Origin: Chanos chanos
Lineage: Eukaryota > Chordata > Actinopteri > Gonorynchiformes > Chanidae
Direction: 5' to 3'
NCBI RefSeq assembly: GCF_902362185.1
Contig: NC_044508.1
Span: forward strand, 2,039,497-2,103,496
Length of the DNA stretch: 64,000 nucleotides
Under the pieces are notes generated by a model, which ran no database searches, was not told the origin of the DNA, and saw nothing but the letters and a program-made list of their open reading frames with translations. Each line of letters starts with the position of its first letter. Position 1 is the stretch's first letter. Shown piece after piece: positions 47,563 through 59,000 of this stretch. The translations under genes and the position numbers were made by a program.

Positions 47563-49089
47563 ATAAAAAAAATGTTTGTTGAATATTTCTTTTAATCCTT
47601 ATTGGTAGAATTTTAATAATTCTATTATTCATTTGAACTTAGTTTTTGCTTTCTAGTCTAGTTTCCCAGATGACGACTCATCCTGGATTAAAAGGCAAAT
47701 GAAATTCAAATGTAAATGTAGTGAAGTCCATAATTCTGTGCAGTGGTTTGGGATTAGTTGGTAGAGAAAATGTGACTCTGACTTTGTAAGACTGCTTTCT
47801 GTAAAAAAAAAAAAAAAAAACTAAATTACTACATCTGTTTGATTTTACACATTTTACAGTTTGCTTTGACTAAAGAATGCAGTCGCTTTATTTCAAATGC
47901 TGACCTTTTTCCAGTGCATGGTAAACACTTGTTCAAGTTTCAGTTTCACTTTTGCTGTTTCACACAGCAAAATCTTGTAGGAATCAGAGTAATGTGTTGT
48001 CGGGTTTTTTGGGGGGAGGGGATCTGAGACGCTAACTCCACACACCAACAGATCTTTCAGGAAATTACGAAATAGTCCGATTTCACAAGACTCTGTCAGA
48101 TCTTACAGGGGCTCTGCCACATCTGGCAGGCTTCAGTTGTTTCTAAAACCCTGTAAGATCTCAAAGAGCATATTTCCATTTCAGCTTATTCATTTGGTGG
48201 ACACCTCTGCCTGAGATGACTTAAATAATGATTGCACGCAAGGCATGCACAGTAGTTTGACAGGGATGTTCAGAGTTGAGTCTATAACGTTGACATAACT
48301 AGATTTTGAGTTTGGTACATTCTTTATGCATTTCTGAAAATGTTTTTTTTTTTATTTTTTAGATCATATAAAGGAGCAGGTTTGTGTGTTTTACTTTTAA
48401 TTGCATCAGTGTTTAACATAACAATGCTGTTGAAACATAGAAAGATCAAGGAGTGTATATGTTTATAGAAGTAGTTTTTAGTCTAGTTAAGTTTTGAACA
48501 CTAACATGTTGTGTCCTTGCCACAGTGGTCACATAGAATAAATTCAGAGTAAATGATCCATTAACAGAGAATATGTTGGAGAATTTTTGAAAGGTTTCTG
48601 ATGAGACTGACTGAATGTGAGTCTGTTACTGTAAGCCACTTTTAATGTGAATACAAAAATATTTTACCGTTGGACCATTTTTGATGAATGTTTCATGAAA
48701 CGTTTTAGATAAGTTAGATTAAAAAAATGAATAGAAAATGAGAATAAAAAAAAATCAGATGCGTTTCACAGGTCTTATATGATTCCGGAACTATACGACA
48801 TCTCCACAAAAACTGTAAGGACATTAACGTAATTTCGCGGTATGACGTCGTAGTTCTGTGATATTAAGACGTAATCTCAAGGTAGCCTACGAACGAAGTT
48901 TTTGGTTTAGTTTAAAGTTTGGCTATCCATTTCTCGACAATAGTCGGAATTAAGAGTTTCGCAATATTACAGAGGGGAGGAAAAATCACTCCACCCTATG
49001 GCTGAATCTATCGTTTTCTACGCCTTATAATTACACGAGGTATGGGCGACTCAGTTCTAACGTCACATAGGCCTACTTACTTAACTAGA
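47563..49089. other. intergenic between UGT genes 6 and 7
   Basis: No gene recognised. It starts with a probable 3' UTR including an AAATGTAAATGTA stretch, then a poly-A run at about 47803-47820 and AT-rich DNA. Confidence 0.4.
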
Positions 49090-49101
49090 GTTAAAGATTA
49101 A
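49090..49101 (+). promoter_or_regulatory. HNF1-like site, UGT gene 7
   Basis: GTTAAAGATTAA matches 11 of the first 12 positions of GTTAATNATTAAC. It ends 61 bp before the ATG at 49162, the conserved spacing. Confidence 0.6.
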
Positions 49102-49161
49102 TCTCCGATCCAGTAGTTCAGTGTCAAACCCTTTCCGAACTATTTTTTTCCTGAAGTCACC

Positions 49162-49979
49162 ATGCGACCACACTCACGTATCCTCCCTTGTTTGATTTCT
49201 GGGCTTTGTTTGCTTCAGAACATTAACTGTGGGAATATCTTGGTATGGTACACGGAGGGGAGTCACTGGATAAATCTGAAACCAGTATTGGACACACTGG
49301 TGGACAGAGGTCACCATGTAACCGTTCTCCTCCCGAACGCCTCGATCTTTATGGACTTAAACGAGACCACTTCATATAACTACGAGAATTTTAACGTTTC
49401 GCTGTCGACCTCCGATCTAAAGAATGCAATGGAAAGGTTCTTTCGTTTTTCGATGTATGAGATGGATCACATGAATTCCATTGAAATCTTCTTCAAGTTT
49501 TTCGAAATCATCTCGAAACATTTGGATATGGTCCTCGTGTACTGTGACGGACTGCTTCACTCAGAACCAGTCCTCGACAGACTGAGGAAAGGAAAATACG
49601 ATGTTATATTCGTAGATCCAGTTTATCCCTGCAGCGAACTGATAGCTGAAATGTTGGACATTCCCCTTGTTTATACTCTACGGATCTCCATGGCTAATGC
49701 CATGGAGAGACTTTGTGGCCAGACTCCTGCTCCCCCTTCCTACGTCCCCGGTGCAATGAGCAAACTGACAGACAACATGACTTTCTCCGACAGAATCAAA
49801 AACTTTCTGTTCTACATGTCTCAGGACGCTATGTCGCTGTATATGTGGAGAAGGTTTGATAAATACTACAGTGACTATTTAGGTGAGACAAGTCATGATT
49901 TATATGCTTCTTAAAACAAGCAAGAAGACTTAAACTGTGCTATTTTGTAGGTAGACTGTCTGTAACAGTGGAGCCTTTT

Positions 49980-50075
<96 letters not shown>

Positions 50076-51677
50076 ATTTAGCACTGAAGAGCGGTCCACC
50101 CAAATGTTCAAAATGTTCAAGCATGGAAAAAATCATTTTAAAAACTGCACTCAGGCGTTCTGTCTGGATTGAGTCCGCTGCCATCTACTGTACGGAAACG
50201 TTAGCACACCTAAAGCAGCACGTGCACTGCTGCTCAGGTGTTTAGAATACAATGTGTTTCAAGGAGTTTAATAGACACTCTGAAAATATCAATTTGTTCT
50301 ATATGTTTCATTCAAAATCCACTTCCTTTTCAGTCAGAGGATAAAGATGTTATTTTAAGGTTTGCTCACACGTAATACAACTGTTTACAGGCACATCAGA
50401 TGGTCTCTGGATGTACTAGACAACCCAAGCTTTGCTTGGACTGTACTTTGCTTTCTACTGCCTGAATTAGTACATGCCCAGTTGCTCATATAAACCAGTC
50501 AGATTAGTGTAGCATGTGTAATGGCGGGATGCACATAACACATGATTAACCAAGCTACCTTTGTGGAACAGACAAAACTCCCCCCAGGTAAACATTAGAG
50601 ATTGAAATTATTCATCAGGGACAATTCAGTGGTACTCTAGTGGGAACATGCTCTTCAAAACCCACACATGATCCACTCTCTTGTATAACTTTCTGATGTG
50701 TTTATTCTCACTTTACACCGTTAGAAGTTAGTTTTTGTTTGAGTTGTCATATCAGAGCAAAGCTTGTTAGCCAGTAGCTACACTCCTGTTGATGGCTAAC
50801 TGGTTTACTGTCCTACTTCTCTGGTCAGTAGGTTAGTTCTGTGTCTTTCAGGGAAAACAGATTAATGATGGGGGAATGGGGTCATTAAGATCTCATGGAG
50901 ATTGAAGCTGCAGGCTATGGTAACTTGGCAACCTCTTTTAGAAACGACAGTTCTTTCAGTATATAAAACATCTGTTTACCTGAATGAATAGATAGATAAC
51001 ATCTAGTTCCCAGGCCTATCATAGCTTTAGTGACATCATCACATAGGTTCCAGACCCCACTGGTGGGGAAGCTTTTTTGGTTTGGATGTCTGGTCACTAC
51101 ATCATCATTAACGTGACAAACATACCATACCATCATATTGTTCAAGGAGAACATCTTTTATTCTGTGTTTTAATACTTTTTTTTAAAGGTTTAATGTTTT
51201 AAAATTTCAAGACAATGTCACATTGATGTTTCATTGTAGGTCGACCTACGACGTTTTGTGAGATGATGGGAAAGGCTGATATCTGGCTGATCCGAACCTA
51301 CTGGGACTTTGAGTATCCCCGTCCGTTCCTGCCTAACTTTAAATATGTTGGTGGTATTCACTGTAGACCTGCTAAGCCGTTACCAAAGGTAAACTATTAT
51401 AAAGTTTTTAGAATTCTAGTTTAGTGTGTGAACTACATTTGTAGTGTTGGTATGTGCATGGTACCATTAACACCATCTGACCACGTTGTCTGGAAATGTG
51501 CTTCTGAGCTTAGACATACATCACAGTTCCAGGCCTTTTGCATGGCAAAACACTTATAAACACTGTTATGACTACTACATTTGTAGTGTTGTATGTGCAT
51601 GGCACATCCTAATGTAGGTGATGCAGTGTGGATCAGAATATAGGGTCTGTGTTGAGTGAGCTCTTCGATGGTACCAC

Positions 51678-51718
<41 letters not shown>

Positions 51719-53512
51719 GTGTGTCTGATTCTCTCTCTCTCTCTCCAGGATATGGAGGAGTTTGTGGAGAGCTCAGGAGATGATGGTGTTGTGGTGTTCA
51801 CTCTGGGCTCCATGATTAAGAACATGACCAAAGAGAGAGCAAACACGATCGCTTCTGCTTTGGGTCAGATACCACAGAAGGTCCTACAACATCTACCTAT
51901 TCATCCATTTATTTACCCTGTTCAACGAATAACATCTGGTCAATGCAGCTATCTGTCATACGGTTTCCAGTTTACCCCCTTGTCCATTCACACAGCCATT
52001 TAACTATCCTCCAACATCCCTCATTCCATTTATCTGTTTTACGTTAAGTCATTGAGTCGTCTGGCCTTTTATGATGTTGAGAAATTCGTGTGTGTTCTGT
52101 GCAGAATTGAAATGTTACACTTTGTGTTCTTGTTTTCCAACAATCATGACCTTCCTAAACCAGTTAAAAACAACAAAAGACCTGAATTTTATTTCAGTCT
52201 TTTATTTATTTTATTTTCCTTCACCAACACCGAAGGCAGTCTGTGTTTTCCACAAAAACTTGATCCTTAATCCCTTATTTTTAAATCTCTTTAAACCATT
52301 TTTAAACAGTGAGGAATAAAGCTAAATGAAGGTAGACATTTTAATTGTGTTCTACGCCTGACAAATATGTACTTCTTACAGCTAAGCACATAGATGCCAC
52401 CTATGACTTGATGCACTAAACCCAAATGGTCTGTTTGGGTACAGCTAGGACAGTTTGTGCATACAGGGAAACTATACCCAAAATGACTGTGTTTTCTTTC
52501 TAACCAACAGGTTCTGTGGAGGTACAGTGGTGAAAAGCCAGAGACTCTGGCTCCAAACACAAGACTGTACGACTGGATGCCCCAGAATGATCTACTGGGT
52601 CAGTGATTCTCATTTAGAGCCATTTGCTGGCAAACTTCTTCTCAGGGCTCTTAAAAGGATCATGCCTAAATTCAAGAGCATTTTCGTTTCCCTCACTCAA
52701 GGTCATCCAAAGACCAAAGCCTTTATCACTCATGGTGGAACCAATGGAATCTATGAGGCCATATACCATGGAGTTCCTATGGTGGGAATCCCCATGTTCG
52801 GTGATCAGTCAGACAACATGGTCCATATGAAGTCTAAAGGAGCTGCAGTCATCATGGACTTTAACAGCATGGAGACCAAAGACCTGGTGGACGGGCTCAA
52901 AGCTGTAATCAATGACCCATCGTAAGTGGTTCTCTTGATCTGATTCAATATGTACTGAATGTTTAGGTTTATGTCAGCTTCACTTAAGTGTTTTAACTGA
53001 ATTTAGTTGAAGTTTTAATGGTTTGATTAAGGTTAGGTTCAAAGTAGGTGTAGTGGTTCTGATGACGTTAGCCTGAAACCAGCACCTCAAATCAGACAGT
53101 GAGGGTTAAAGGGTGAGCTTCATCCCTGCAGACATACATTTTCTGTCATCAGGGATAAAACTATACATAAACATTATTATTTGTTTGTTTGTTCACGATT
53201 TACATTGGTTGGCTGGTTGTTTTCTGTAGGTATAAGGAGAATGCCATGAGGTTGTCCAGAATCCACCACGACAGACCAGTACACCCACGGGATGAGGCCG
53301 TGTTCTGGATTGAATTTGTGATGCGCCACAAGGGGGCCAAGCACCTGAGGGTGCAGGCCCATAACCTGACCTGGTATCAGTACCACAGTCTGGATGTGTT
53401 TGCTTTCCTATTGGCCATAATTGCTCTAGTTCTCTTCATATTCTATAAAATACTGAAGTCCTGTGTTGTGAGGTGCTGTTTTAGATCCAGATCTAAGAAA
53501 AAGAAAGAGTGA
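49162..53512 (+). CDS. ugt2: UDP-glucuronosyltransferase, UGT2-type (array gene 7, class B)
   Basis: Exons 49162-49882, 51240-51388, 51749-51880, 52511-52598, 52702-52921 and 53230-53512 give 530 aa. Exon 1 is class B but the most diverged member: [20 protein letters not shown] and [20 protein letters not shown] mix features of both classes. His35 (EGSHWIN) and Asp152 ([11 protein letters not shown]) are intact. Exon 4 has [10 protein letters not shown] for [10 protein letters not shown] and exon 5 has DQSDNMVHM for DQPDNMVHM. The tail SKKKKE is strongly dilysine. Intron 1 is 1357 bp, ten times that of the class A genes, and holds a TATC/TCTG microsatellite. Introns elsewhere most resemble genes 4 and 5. 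It is the last UGT before poli. Confidence 0.93.
49981..50075. repeat. (TATC)n(TGTC)n(TATC)n microsatellite in intron 1 of UGT gene 7
   Basis: Ten TATC units, six TGTC units and eight further TATC units form a symmetric compound tract. Confidence 0.95.
51678..51724. repeat. (GT)n/(GC)n microsatellite before exon 3 of UGT gene 7
   Basis: GT tract with a GCGCGC core, in the position where the paralogs also have GT tracts. Confidence 0.9.
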
Positions 53513-54698
53513 ATCACAGAATCTACACTGAAATTTTAACCCGTTTAATTTGTTAAATTTTAGGCCGGTCTTTGCTTCATGTTCTCATCTCCTGGACCAC
53601 GACTAATCCTGGATTAAAATGAAAATGAAATGGTAATATAAATATAATGAATATTCAACATTTTGTCCAGCTCTTAATGAATAATGTGTTGAGGAAATCG
53701 TTATTTGACTGAAATTCATTAACCACTTAATCAGCTGATTAAAACCTGATAAGCACGTGCATCTTCAGTCCATGTTGGAGAAGATGACAACCTGCCAAGA
53801 ACATGTACTGTAAAATATAATGGAGTGAGGTTGGTTTTGAAGAAGATGGCGATTCAAAATAAATGAAACAATGGTTTTGATTCCAGTGTCATTATTTAAA
53901 ATAATTAAAAAATAATCATTTGATCATTTCCCTTGTTTATATTTTGCTGAAAATTTTGACCAAACATTTTAAGGTTTAAAAAAATTGGTAGACCAGGTTT
54001 ACTGTAAATCATATGCGTCTGGAATTTTGACATTTTCTCACAAAGAGCAATGGTTTAAGCGTTTTTAGAATGCCTACATCTGGAGAAACGCAGAGCGAAG
54101 GGCTGCCCAGCTGTGCAGCTCACACATCCTTCCAAATGGTGGCAGTAATACAACTAACGATTGTGATATAATTGGTTTCACATTCATGATGAAGAAGAGA
54201 ATTAGGACTTCCCACCACTTCCCCTGCGCAGACCCGCCCTCAACACGCCCCTGCTCTGTTCGCTGCGCCGTGATTGGTTGGTGCTCACCACTCTGCTGTC
54301 AGCCCGGCTGTAGCCCCCGGTTGTAGTTCATTCCTTTACGCTGCGACTAGTGTTAGTTCCGTTGTCGTGCCGTATTTTCATGGTAGAATCTAAGAAATCT
54401 AAGAAGTCCAATTTCACGATTCTGTTGTCGTTCGCTATTTCCGCTGGAGAGCATTGTAACCATAAACCTGATTTACGAGACAGTGAGGACTGACCAATCA
54501 CAGCGGAGCAGATTTGGTGGGTTGTGTAGAAGTGGTCTCTGCCTAAGAGGCGGTAGAGGTGTGGGGTGTTTTACGTGGATAGAAAGTGTGTAGTTGAAAA
54601 TTCGGTGAAAATTTGACAGTTGTGTTTACTTTTTGGATCCGTTACAGCATCACGAAAGGCTTGCACGGACATAATCGAGAGGTTTTGGTTGCCTGAAA
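53513..54698 (+). other. intergenic between UGT gene 7 and poli; poli promoter region
   Basis: AATAAA-like signals near 53855-53865 may end UGT gene 7. From about 54220 the sequence becomes GC-richer, with CCGCCC-like and CACGCCCC boxes and a reversed CCAAT (GATTGG) at about 54272, as expected for a TATA-less housekeeping promoter. No coding exon is seen. Confidence 0.45.
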
Positions 54699-55970
54699 AT
54701 GGAAGTCGACGATGAAGATGAGCTTGACTGGATTCAGAGTCCAGATATGCTCGACACAGGTTTGTTATGATGCAGAAACGTTCAGAGTTTAACCAGTCAT
54801 CTTTATTTATGACGTTTTCAGAAGGTTAAAGCATGACACGACCCATCTTCAGAAACCTTCGTGCTTTTTAAACTATTAAGTTACATGCGCTGTTTATAGT
54901 ACTGTTCCAGATAGATACTGCGTTCAAAACATAGATTGGGTTTAAGGATTGCACATTATACATGATTTTAGTAAACGAGTATTTAACGGTATTTCATGTT
55001 GTTTGTGTTTTTTTAAATACAGCAAGCATATTAGCGCAGTGCAGTAGCGGAGTGAATGAGAACAACGTTAGGTCAGATGTAGAGCAATAGTAGAAGATCC
55101 GGGGTCGTCCGGCCACTTTGAAGGCCGAATAATAACGTTACAGATGTGGAAGACCTAGTTCTAGTCAACAACTTTGACATTTCAAATTTATTTGGAAATA
55201 CTGTGTGAAGATGTAACTTCGTAGAGCTCGGGATGTGAATTAGGTCGTTATGCAAAAAAAAAAAAAAAAAGCATTTGACCGAAAAATATGCAAATCATTT
55301 ATCGAGCCGTTTGAATTCCCAACAGACGCTAAAACAAGCGTTGTAGCGGGCTCCACACATGAAACATGGTGCACTAACCTCTTAAATTTCAGTTTAAGTC
55401 AGGTCTAGTTTTAAGCTCTTTTCTGGGAATCAGCCCCGTGTGTTGTAATTTCCCTGAACAGAATAATGATATGATATTTTAACAGAATCTGTCCCAATCG
55501 CAGTCTCGTAACAAAGATGTATCTGAAGTGTGTGTGTAACATTTTATTATTTTTATCTGTCCAGAGTCTTCACAGCGAGTCATTCTGCATTTTGACTTGG
55601 ACTGCTTCTATGCTCAAGTGGAAATGATCCGAAATCCATCTTTACGGGACCTTCCTCTAGGTTTGAATGGTCATTTTTCACTACCATCGCCTGACAATAA
55701 TACGGTTCAAACAGATGTTTTCGCTACATTTGAACTCCGTATGTATGAGCGTCATTCGTTAATGCTTTACCCATCATCCCTCTGCAGATTGACTGTTACT
55801 GTTCATATCATACAGACGTACTTCATACTCTGACTTTCGAATTGATGGTTACTTCTGAGAGTGTCTACAGATTAATCTAATCTGTAATCTGTAATCTAAA
55901 TTTGAATTGGCATCACAGTGGTAGCGACAGTGGTTCTTTTCGTTCCTTTCGTTTGAAGTAAAAACAAGAT

Positions 55971-56001
<31 letters not shown>

Positions 56002-59000
56002 TAAAACAATCTTAAAGATTAGACGTAGAGGGGAACAGGTTTTAGTTCTTCAGTTCTGTGAAATCAAAAGTAACACATTCCCTTCAGTTCTGTCCATTTC
56101 TTTCTGTGCTGAATCTTATAGGCATTCAACAGAAGTACATCATTGTGACTTCTAACTATGTGGCCAGGCAGCACGGCGTGACGAAGCTAATGTCTGTGTC
56201 AGACGCCAAAGAGAAATGCCCTCAGCTGGTCCTGGTGAACGGAGAGGATCTTACCTGTTACAGAGAGATGTCTTACAAAGTCACAGGTCTCCACAAAGTC
56301 ATTTACCCTCCACTAATCACTACTCATCTTACCTATTACAGAGAGATGTCTTACAAAGTCACAGGTCTCCACAAAGTCATTTACCCTCCACTAATCACTA
56401 CTCATCTGGGGGCCAGTGCTGATTATTTCATCCTTGAGACAGCAGATTTTCTCGTGTCATTTAATTCTGAAAGTGTCAGTTTGTGTTGCCTTTAATATGC
56501 ATGTACATGAATTAAATTCAGCTACAGGAGCACTACCTAACAATGCTGTCTCAAAGTCAAATTTTAACAGTTGTTGTCTTAAATAAACAACAACAATAAC
56601 AACAAACCCCCCCTCTGGAACGGCCACGGTGCAACTGCAGTCAGTTTGACGCTTTTACAAAGACACACATTGGCAGATCTTCAGTGCCGTGGTAAGGTCT
56701 GCTTTCTCCATTGTACACTTGAATGTGAAGATTGCCCAGCCTGTCAGTCATACAGGGATCGGCCCCGGCAGAACTGCCTGGGTGCACACAGAGTTAGTGG
56801 CATTTGTGGCCCAGTCAGTGAGCTCTAGGCCAAAAACCTAGGTTGTTTTGTGGTTGTGAGATGGCTCTGTGTGACAGTGGGCTCTTGAATCAAAGTATTC
56901 AGCCTCAGCATTGCTCCCACACACATACTCTCGCCTCTGATTCGAGAATAAAATACCATGTCTCTTTGGATTTGCTTCTCTGACGTGAACTTGTTGCCGT
57001 TTGCTTTTGTAACAGACCTGCTGATGTCACACTGCCCCCTGGTGGAGAGGCTGGGTTTTGACGAGAACTTCGTGGACGTCACAGAGTTGGTGGAGTCCAG
57101 ACTGAAAGAGACTCCGCTCTCTGCTCTCTCTTTCGTTGGTCATATTTACAATCAAGAGAGTGAGTGAGATTCTGTCACGTTCGACCTGATGATCGAAACG
57201 AACCCGAAGCTGTATTTTCTATCTTTGGGGAGCAGAGTGCGAGATTTGTATCTCAGGATTTAAAGAGAGCTGCTGTTGTTTGTGTTTGAAACTAAAAAGA
57301 AAAACCAAACAAACCCCAACAGTTTTCGATTGTCATTTAGGCTTTTAGGTTACGTTTGAGAATTTTTTTTTAGGTCTTTTAGATGAAATTTTCTTTTCCC
57401 ATCAGCCTCAGCGGTCAGTGCTAAGGATTACCCCAGGCTTGCTATAGGATCTCACATCGCAGCCGAACTCAGAGATGCCGTCCACACCAAACTGGGACTG
57501 ACCGGCTGCGCGGGCATCGCCTCCAACAAACTACTGGCCAAACTGGTGTCCGGCGCCTTTAAACCCAACCAGCAGACCACCTTACTTCCCGAGTGCACCG
57601 TTACGCTGATGCACAGCCTGAGTGGTCTACGCAGAGTCCCTGGTGAGAACCACAGTCTTCATTTAGGATATTAACCTTTACTTAAAAACAAACAAACAAA
57701 CACACCAGCACCCCAGGTTCTGAGATGTGGTGACCTTCCTGTAGTCTGTGCTAACGTTTTTGTGGCGCCCTTGAAATATACGTCCATGGGGATATCGCAG
57801 TGCCCAACACACGAGTTAATATGTGCATAATGTGTGAGGAGGTAGCGGCTGATTGGCTGAGACATACACGCGTCGTCACAGGTGTCGGGCCCAGGACGGC
57901 ACAGCGGCTGCAGGCTCTCGGGCTCCACTCTGTGTCAGACCTGCAGCTCTTCCCCCTGGTGGACCTGGTGAAGGAGTTTGGGGAAGCTCATGCCAAACGT
58001 ATCCAGAATTTAGCGCGTGGGATTGATGTCTCTATGGTTACCCCGACGGGCCCTCCTCAGGTACGGCAAGAGACACAAATCTCTCTCTCTCTCTTTCACT
58101 GACTTAGTGAAATGATTGCTTTGTCTCTGTCTCTGTCTCTCTCTCTCACTTTTCTTGCTTCAATAATACTCCACGTGTTTACACAACTGTATGTGTGTGT
58201 GTGTGTGTCTCCGTTATCATGAAATGAATGCCATGTTTGTGGTGTGATATTTCAGTCACTCAGTGATGAAGACTCATTCAAGAAAATGTCGACGATGGCC
58301 GAGGTTTCACAGAAAATCGAGGAGCTTTTGGCAAGTCTTATAGACAGGTGAGCTCTTTTAAACTTACCCACAGCAGTAACATTGGTATGTGTGTGTGTGT
58401 CTGTGTGTGAGAGAGAGAGAGAGAGAGATACAGCTTGGTCTCACAGGACTGTTTGTTTCCGTACGTCGCAGGATGCATAAAGACGGGAGACAGCCAATGA
58501 CGTTCAGATTAACCATCCGCCGACTCTCCACCGCCAACAAGTGGTTTAACCGCGAGAGTCGCCAGTGTCCCATACCCTCTTTCCTCTCCCAGAAAATCGC
58601 CTTAGGTAAGCCCCCGGCCCTCAAACTCTGACCCGGACCCAGACCACAGCCTGAGCCTGGCAAGTCAGGTCTAGAATCCAGCAGGTATCACGGAGAGTAA
58701 ATCTACACAATGTAGTCAGTGCTGCCTTTTTTCTTCCCTTTTTACTAATTCTGTCTGAGGATATGTACCACATCAGAAATTCATCACTGGGCACAAGTAG
58801 CTGTGAATGGGTTTAGACTTGGACAGACATTTCTGCTGTTTTGAGTCAGTGAGTGTTGTTGACAATTTACAGTTTGGTATTTAGCAGATGCTTTTAGCCA
58901 AAGCGACTTACAATAAGTGCATCAGTCAGATCCTATCACCCTATTACCCCATAAACAGAGATCACAGTAAGGCTGTGCATTAATTTACCCTTCGTATTAC

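Noticed and set aside
2830-53512. UGT1-type locus with alternative first exons spliced to one shared set of exons
   Set aside because: Each exon 1 is followed within 1.4 kb by its own complete exons 2-6 with a stop codon, so these are separate genes. Trans-gene splicing cannot be excluded but is not needed.
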